Shown here in pieces: positions 57,336 through 64,000 of a DNA stretch of 64,000 nucleotides; positions within the stretch are counted from its first letter, which is position 1; every line of letters begins with the position of its first letter. This DNA is from Arachis hypogaea. Taxonomy: Eukaryota; Streptophyta; Magnoliopsida; Fabales; Fabaceae. The notes beneath the pieces are model-generated. The model saw only the letters and a program-made list of their open reading frames with translations, searched no databases and was not told where the DNA came from. The position numbers were made by a program, and so were the translations under genes. Location of the stretch: positions 56,459,546-56,523,545 of the forward strand of contig NC_092054.1 of NCBI RefSeq assembly GCF_003086295.3. Reading direction: 5' to 3'.

Positions 57336-59035
57336 TGATAAGATTATTGTTGATTCGGAATTTCTCAAAATAAGAATCTCTTCGTTGCAAGTATAACCAA
57401 ATCAACAACTAACTCTCAACATCAAAGTTTAGTTTTTTTCAATTCAAAACATATAAGCCGAGAGTAATGAAACCATATCGTTCTCCCTAGGATGCAATCG
57501 AAGTGTCACGCTTTTAGTTGTGAAGGCAAAGGGTTTTTGTAATCAAAGAACAAAAGATTAAAAGAACTAAGGAATCAAAGAACTAAGCAATGAGCAAAAT
57601 TGGGAATTAATGCGAGTAAAGAGAAAACAATATCAAAACTAGTGAAAATGCTATGTACACATAAAAAGCCTTGACTTGGGAATGAGAATCCAAGGAGTCC
57701 TATCTTCGCCATAACCACAACTATGATAATTATGATGAGTCAATCTCGCCTAGTCTATCCCTAACATCGAGGAGTAAGTCAAGCAAGCATAATTGACCTT
57801 AATCCATAAGTCCTATCTAACTTATCAAGCTAGTTGATAAAAAGCTAGCATCAATGGAAACAAGAGTCAACTAACTACCCAAGAATTACCACTAAATGTC
57901 GGACATTATGACTCTAGTATCCTAGGAACTCAAATCTCAAGCCAAGGTGTGAAAATCTACTCAAAACTCATAATTGGCATTTTCACAAACACCTTGTGGG
58001 CATAAAAACAAAACATGGTAAATTGCAAAGGAAAAGAGAAAATTATAACCAACTATTCACAATATCAACAATAAACATCCAAACAAGCATAAAGAAAGCA
58101 TAAAACATTAAATTCATCAATCAAAACTTCAAGAAATACAAAATTGGAAATATGAACAAAGTAACTTGAACCAAAAGGAAATATAAGCAAAAAGTGATAT
58201 AATTAAAGAGAAGATTAAGAGTATTTACAATAAAAGGAGCAAAAATCCAAGATCAGAGCTTGCTATAAAATGCTACATGAAAACTACATAAACCCTAGGA
58301 GAGAATTCTATCTAAACTACTCCTACTCCTACTACTATGGAAAATGTGAAAAAATAATGTCTAAGTCCTAATGCCTTCATATGGCTTCATTTCCCCTTCA
58401 TATAACACTTCAAAAACCAGCTTCAGCCTTCCAAAACTGGGCCAAAGGCCCCCAAAATTGCAAATCACGTGTTTCATTAATGAATCCACATGCAGGAACC
58501 TGTGCGTACGGACAGGTGTGTGCGTACGCACAGGTGTGTGCGTACGCACATATACTGTTTTTCCTCCTGTGCGTACGCACAGAAGTTGTGCATGGGCACA
58601 CTTACTGATTTTCATTCTGTGCGTGGGCACAGGTGCTGATTTGACCCTTGTGCGTGGGCACAGACCTGTGCATGGGCACAGGTGCTGATTTCAACCCTTG
58701 TGCATGGACACAGAAGTTGTGCATGGGCACACTCTGAAATGCTTTTCTCCTTTGATTTCTTCATGTTTTCTCCCATTTTGCATGCTTCCTTCTACTTTCT
58801 ACCAACCATTCTTGTCTAATTGACCTGAAATCACTCACAGAACATATCACGACATCGAATGGCATAAAAGTGGAATTAAATTGTTCAATTTAAGCACAAA
58901 AATGCATGTTTTCACATTTAAGTCCAAATTGGGGAAATAACACAAAAGTATGCTATTTTGGTGGTTAAGTGTGAGTTTATGTGATGAAATCCATCCAATT
59001 CAAGCCAAAAGTTATCATCAAATATGGACTTATCA
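57336..59035 (-). repeat. 3' LTR of D
   Basis: 1700 bases; on the minus strand TGATAAGTCCAT to AATCTTATCA. It includes a block near 58847 (ATCACGACATCGAATGG in plus view) that matches the GATGCCGTGAT block of the other LTRs. Confidence 0.85.
58498..58735. repeat. palindrome-word array in D LTR
   Basis: Words TGTGCGTACGCACA and the degenerate TGTGCATGGGCACA occur about ten times. The first is a perfect 14-base palindrome. Frames across it translate to repeated VRTGVC-like strings and are not genes. Confidence 0.88.
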
Positions 59036-60514
59036 ATTCTTCCATACTTAAACAATAGCATGTCCTCATGCTAAACCAAACAAAGGAGAATGATCAAAGG
59101 GTAACCAACTTATTGAATGCAACTATTTAAGTAATTGAACCCTCACTAGGTGTGTATACACTCTCATCACTCGGTGTGTAGAGTTTTAATCACTCAAGTC
59201 TCCTCCTAATCATGCTTTCAAGGATTTGCTTTTCATCTAACAATCAACAATCAAGTGATGCATGAATGCAATTATCATGAGGACTTCATATGGTTGTAAT
59301 GGGGCTAGGGTTAAGGTGCGATAGATATGGCTAAGTGGACTAAATTGAATTGAATCCTTGATTAGTTTAAGTATCCCACTCAACCTATATCAATCAAATC
59401 ACAAAAATGCATTCTAACCACCCATTACTTCTTTTCACACACATTCATGCCTTAGTTTCTATTCAAAATACATATGCATTTCTTATTCGCTTTTTTTTTT
59501 TTTTGGGATAACTTTTGTCCCATCTCATTATTATATATTTTTTTTTCTATGATACATGCATATGGTTAAAGCAAATTGATATATGAATGTGCACCCCTTT
59601 TCCAAATTTTCAATGAATACCCAAAAATAAACATTTTCTCTACCAATGCTTCCCAAAATTCTCCCACACTTAAATGAAACACACTCCTCAACCTAAGCTA
59701 ATCAAGGATACAATTGAAGGAAAATCATGGTTTTTCACTTAAGGTTGTAATGTGCTAGTATAAAAAATAATGGGGTAAATAAAGCTCAAAGGGGTTAACA
59801 ATGGCAGATTCACAAGGTAGGCCATATGGGTTAAGTAAGCTTTAATGAAAGATGGCATCAATCATGCTCAATGCATTCAAAACATCAATCATTGGAAATA
59901 AAGAATCGAGCAAATCTAAGATCACAATCATAGAAGGAGCATAGCAGACAATGAACAAAAATAGTGGTTAAAAATTGTAACCACTCAATATAAGCTCAAA
60001 AAATCACAAGATATTTTGTTCTTTCCTCTTCTATGTTCCATAAAAATCATTCAAGCAAGGTTAAAAGCAATTTTCCAAATCAATTCAATAGAACGCCCTA
60101 AAACAAAATTCTTGAAAATTTTTGTTGTTTTTCACCAAAAATTATTTCCTATATATATGTATGTATGATGTGATGGATGCAATTTTTTTCAAAATTTTTC
60201 AAAATTTTCCTAGTTCTCTTCCTAATTTTCAACAACCAAAAAACTAACATAAACAATTAGGACAAAATTGAACTAGGTGCTATACTATTGACATCATCCA
60301 ATCACAACTTCTATCTATAAAATATATACCATGCAAAAGATGCAAAATGCAATAGATATAAACTATGAATAGTCTAAGATATATGTACTAGAAGAAAATA
60401 CAATGCAACAATCAAAAATACTCTAAATATCTACAAGAAACATAATAAAAAGAAACAAAAAAATAAAGTGCAAAGTATTCCGAAAAGAAAGTTTACGCCC
60501 CGAAAGTGGTGAAT
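59036..60514 (-). other. D 3' non-coding region
   Basis: No gene seen; AT-rich. On the minus strand it ends with GCATGAGGACATGCTATTG and then a PPT-like AAGTATGGAAGAAT beside the LTR, parallel to B and C. Confidence 0.7.
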
Positions 60515-60710
60515 CATCCCCTACATTTAAGCGATTGCACGGTCCTCTATGTATGAACATGATTCGGGGGGGAATGTCTCTCAAGTGCTCCACCTTCAAC
60601 TGGCAGATGCGGGGGCTTGGGTTGCATAGAGATTGTCAAGTCCAATCCTTGCTCGGCATCTCCATCCTCAGCGTCCGCCTCCTCTCCTGGCTCCTTGCCT
60701 TATGTCTCAT
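60515..60710 (-). pseudogene. D ORF3 remnant and PPT-like copy
   Basis: On the minus strand TTCATTCTTTTTGAG|GATG places an ATG at 60710 behind a weak acceptor-like tract. The frame is short (MRHKARSQERRRTLRM) and basic. About 150 bases on, AGAGGACCGTGCAATCGC and CTTAAATGTAGGGGAT (60515-60547) correspond to the hairpin and PPT-like copy of A2 and B, in decayed form. Confidence 0.45.
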
Positions 60711-62075
60711 CCTCAAAAAGAATGAATAAAGTATAATCAGGAATCATAGGGCAAGTAGCATAAAAAGGTAAAAAGGGGGGGCAAATATATTGTATGCTCG
60801 GAGCAAAAAGAAAACAAACAAGCATTTAATTGATAAGGTTTGCATAGTGGTGTGGTTTAATAAAAAGATGAGCCATGTGTGTATTCCAATTATGCTCGCG
60901 GTTAGAATACGCACAATGGCCGGTTAAAACAGCATCCACACAATCAAAAAGTAAGCATGAGTTCCTCAATTAAATGGCCTAAGATGAAAGTAATAGATGA
61001 GCGTCAATTAAGTACAAGCAAGCTAAGGCAATTACAACAAGAGTGAATTGAATTTCAAGACTATTGGGTATTGAAATTGTGCAAGTGAAAGCGTAAGAGT
61101 AATAAAATAGCACAACAAACAATAACCAATTCAATGATGAAGAGAAACTACTTATTCATCCTTGGGAATAAGGAAATAATCACATGTATAAGGTGCTTGT
61201 TACAAAAAAGTGACAAGTCTTGATAAGAATCAAGTCAAGTCAAGTCAAAAAATGCAAAGCATTAACAAGGAACAAATACCTTGTTATGTGATTATATTGA
61301 CTTAAAAACCATGATGAACAAGCAATTCAATTGAATTCACTGAATTCAATATACACTTGTTAAAAATTGCACCAAATAAGAAATCAAATGTCACTCTTGC
61401 ATATCAATTTGGTGTTAGCAACTCAAAGCAATAAACAATAAGAACATTATTGAAAATATAACCATTCAAAGGTGCACAATTCTTGATTAGAATGCCCAAT
61501 AAGGATATAGGTTAACCCACATGGTCGCGACAACGTATATATTAAACAAAAAATTCATTCAGGCAAAAAGCAAACACATGGTATGCGGTGCATATATTCA
61601 TCAATTTCAAGCCAAAGATTCAAGAATGAACAACCCATAAGTCAAAATTGAACACTTGCAATGCAACAAACAAACAATTAAGCAAACTTAAATAACCAAA
61701 GTTAAATCAAGAAAACAGAAATTAAGCAAGCAACTAAACATAACAAAGAAGATTAAAATAAGAAAATTAAAAAGATGAAGGATAGAAAAGAGATGGATAG
61801 GCAACAGTGGCACTTGTGTTAGCCACTGCCAGGCTCACGGCGGTGGAGCTTCGCCGGAGAAGAGAAGAAAGAAAGAAGAAAAAGAAAGAAGAAAGAAGAA
61901 ATAAGAGAAAGGAAAAGGAGAAAATAAGGGAAGAGATAGAGATAAGAGAAGGAATAGGGAGAGAGAGAGGAGTGGTGGCGGCTCGTGGTTCCGGTGGTGG
62001 TGGTGGTCACCGGAAGAAGGGTTGGGTCGGGTTAGGGAGGTAGAAGAAGAAAGAAGGAAAGAAGAAAGGGAGTGA
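60711..62075 (-). other. D leader region with purine/G-rich block
   Basis: No gene supported. 61800-62070 is low complexity: GAAGAAAG runs flanked by GGCGGTGG and GGTGGTGGTGG (plus strand). The equivalent block in C is 45821-46300. The remainder is AT-rich. Confidence 0.5.
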
Positions 62076-62124
62076 GGTGTGGCGCAACAAGGCAGCTTTC
62101 AAATTACTGCCCAGAACGCGACTC

Positions 62125-62415
62125 GTGCGTACGCACAAAGACGTGTGTGTACGCACACCAGTAAAAATTTGGGGTGTTCAAACGCACAGGATGTGCGAGC
62201 GCTATTGGCAGAGAGGGTGTCAAGAAGTGTGCGTGCGCACAGTACGCACGCATAGAAGTTATTTTTATTTTTTTTTTAACAGGGCAAAAATGACATGTCT
62301 GCGCACAGGGGCAAAAAATTTGGGGGTCCGCGCGCACAGGTCTGCGCGTGGGCACAGATGTCAAAATCTGGGGAAAGTGTGCATGGGCACAGGTGTGTGC
62401 GTGGGCATAGATCTC
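62125..62415. repeat. palindrome-word array inside D
   Basis: GTGCGTACGCAC (62125), GTGTGTACGCACAC (62144), GTGTGCGTGCGCACAG (62228), GTCTGCGCACAGG (62298), GTGTGCGTGGGCATAG (62395) and others use the same word as the D LTR. Confidence 0.85.
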
Positions 62416-62649
62416 TGTTTTTGCAAAAATTTTAATGCCTCTAAGGTGCCAAAATGACTTCCAAAACAGTTTTTTCAAGCCCCAAATCATTTTAAAACCC
62501 CAAAAACATATTATTCCACTAAAATTACCTAATAAACACCAAAATGTAACAAAATTAAGCCTAGAATTCTATCAAACTAAGCTAACAAAAGAGACAAAAT
62601 TCAATAAGTAAAAGCTAAAAGAAGAGAAAGGATGGAAGGATATTACCAT

Positions 62650-62667
62650 GGTGGGGTGTCTCCCACC
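62650..62667 (-). promoter_or_regulatory. conserved post-ORF1 hairpin of D
   Basis: On the minus strand GGTGGGAGACACCCCACC keeps a perfect six-pair stem, with one change in the loop. It lies about 50 bases after the ORF1 stop. Confidence 0.6.
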
Positions 62668-62717
62668 TAGCACTTTGGTTTAAAGTCCTTAAGTTGGACT
62701 TTTGAGTGAAGCTTGTG

Positions 62718-63994
62718 TCATGGTGGCTTATGCTTCCACTCATCCTTGAGTCGCCACCCATGTTTGCTCTTTAAAGGTCCTCCGGGATCCCAAACGAAGT
62801 ACATTAAGCTCTCAAGTAACCTTAACCAAGAATTTGGGATCCAAAATTGTTGGTTGTAAAGATGTATGCCCGGATCCCACACTTTGGTTTTTCTATTATC
62901 CCCTTGTTGACTTTCACTTGTGCCCTTGGATGAACAACCTCTCCAAGCACCTTTGAAGCACCCAATGAGATCTTGGAATCCTCCCAAGTGGACCTTGCAC
63001 CCTTTATGCTTTGAATTCTTTTGATAACCAATACACATTCCTCAATATTCAACACTCCAAGAAGTACCTTAAGTTGGTGATCCGTTTCCAATTTAGCATA
63101 TTGGTATGGGCCTATGAAGCTTATGAAGGAAATTGTTACCCACTCAAATTGCTATTGGGTTGGAGTCACTCTTGTAAACTCTTGTATGAAAGCTCCCACT
63201 TCTTGGATGATCACCTCTTCCTCACCACTCTTTTCAAGCTCTTCCCTATCTCTCTCATACTCAAGAGAGAAGGGTTCTTCTAGATCATTTAGGGGATTGA
63301 CCAAGGTGGACAAAAAATCATTGATGATGGAATCCACTTCTTGATCAAACTCCCTCAATTCTCCATTCACCTCTTATGGTTCACCTGCTTTACCCTCCTC
63401 CTCTTGTGCCTCAATCCTTAGCTCCACTTCCTCTATCTTAGGCTCCATGTTCTCCTCTTCACTACACTCTTTCGTTGCTACTCCACATTTCTCAAGGGGA
63501 ATGTCTTGATTGCTTGAGCGTAGTAGGGTCAAGCGGTTCACTGCTTCGCCTATGGCGGCCATGAACTCCCCTTGCTTCCTTCGGAATCCTTCTTGCTCTT
63601 GGAAGAATGCTTGAAGGTCGTGTTGTTCTTGGGGCAAGGGTTGGAGAACTTCATCTTTGGGTGGAAACAAAGGTTCAATAATTGGGAAAAAGGTTGTATG
63701 GTTGGGAGGTATGTCATGTGGGTGAGGGTATTAAGGTGGTGTATAAGGGGGTGATGGTTCATATGGTTGGTAACAAGGTGTATAGACATTTTGATTCCAT
63801 GGAGGTGTATGGTATGGTGCTTGAAGGTTTGGTGGTTGAGGGTTGTGCATGGGGTATCTTTCATATCTTTGGGTTTGATATTCACATAGGGGAGAGTTTG
63901 GGGGAGGATTTGGCTCGTTGTAATATGGAAAAGATTGCTCATCCCTCCATCGATTCTCCCACTCAATGATGCAATCCCAACTCGAATTCATCAT
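62718..63994 (-). pseudogene. D ORF1: homologue of B/C ORF1, broken
   Basis: The start is at 63994 or 63991 (MMNSSWDCIIEWENRW). The N-terminus is Pro/Tyr/Gln-rich (YHTPPWNQNVYTPCYQPY). One frame continues to 62822 with stops at 63731-63733, 63374-63376 and 63152-63154, through a coiled-coil/acidic region (QAFFQEQEGFRRKQGEFMA, EENMEPKIEEVELRIEAQ). A frameshift near 62900-63030 leads to the C-terminal frame ending at 62718. That end carries LETDHQLKVLLG, KVWDPGIHLYNQQF, FVWDPGGPLKSKHGW and DEWKHKPP, clearly the same module as in B and C. The shared module in so divergent an element argues for selection on it. The function is unknown. Confidence 0.8.
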
Positions 63995-64000
63995 ACCCTA

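Larger units (their letters stand above)
57336..64000 (-). mobile_element. D: LTR element without pol (5' LTR outside window)
   Basis: On the minus strand from the right edge: ORF1, hairpin, palindrome-word array, C/T-rich block, leader, ORF3 remnant, PPT-like copy, non-coding region, PPT, 3' LTR. This is the same order as in B and C, but with divergent sequence and a different array word (TGTGCGTACGCACA). The PBS and 5' LTR should lie just right of base 64000. The left flank is ATTGA (57331-57335), which predicts the duplication at the far end. Confidence 0.85.

Noticed and set aside
57094..57408. 104-codon minus-strand frame with a ten-residue repeat
   Set aside because: It follows from the 30-base tandem repeat period, which keeps any open frame open. 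No start context or domain supports it.
58371..58688. Open frames with repeated VRTG-like strings on both strands
   Set aside because: They are translations of the TGTGCGTACGCACA array in the D LTR, not a protein repeat family.

Overview
This window is intergenic DNA from a plant nuclear genome, almost certainly a legume of the genus Arachis (peanut or a wild relative). I infer the genus from the solo LTR at 53383-55032 and from the self-complementary LTR words, which match abundant peanut repeats as I remember them; no search was run. I found no convincing host gene, tRNA, rRNA or CRISPR array. Nearly all of the window is retrotransposon, most of it stacked in one deep nest.

Layout. The base of the nest is an RTE-type LINE on the plus strand, in three pieces (7158-7483, 51294-53382, 55033-55384). 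An Athila-type Ty3/gypsy element, A1 (1-7157, minus), abuts its left piece. A solo LTR, F, sits inside the endonuclease domain (7484-51293, TSD GTGAC), and a solo LTR, H, sits after the RT domain (53383-55032, TSD TTGAG). F is split by a three-LTR composite, E (9174-20515, minus), and by element G (21133-51060, plus, TSD TCTTC). G contains A2 (23569-50400, plus), a sister of A1 whose 3' end was lost in a deletion. A2 contains C (32601-50129, minus, TSD CCCAC). C contains B (35322-42841, plus, TSD AATGT), which is complete and the youngest layer. The insertion order is therefore LINE, F, G, A2, C, B. To the right are a degenerate LTR-derived stretch (55385-57335) and element D (57336-64000, minus), which runs off the window.

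Coding content. A1 and A2 carry gag, protease, RT, RNase H and integrase, all broken by nonsense changes, frameshifts and small deletions. B, C, D and G lack pol. In place of gag-pol they carry one ORF after the primer-binding site. In B and C it is exactly 522 codons, with a conserved C-terminal LETD / VWDPG / KHKPP module that is not a recognisable Gag. C also carries a third ORF in the env position, resembling the 'putative plant transposon protein' domain. It starts directly behind a splice-acceptor-like sequence that is also present in A2 and B and, in weaker form, in D.

Shared signals. Every PBS seen matches the 3' end of plant tRNA-Asp. Several RNA-level features recur across otherwise different families: a hairpin just after the pol or ORF1 stop, a hairpin plus internal copy of the polypurine tract after ORF3, and a U5 hairpin with changing but still paired stems. 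Each LTR family also has its own self-complementary word, repeated in arrays in most families and at comparable positions where I could judge. In B, C and D the LTR word recurs inside the element. These shared signals suggest that the gag-less elements are mobilised by autonomous relatives such as A.
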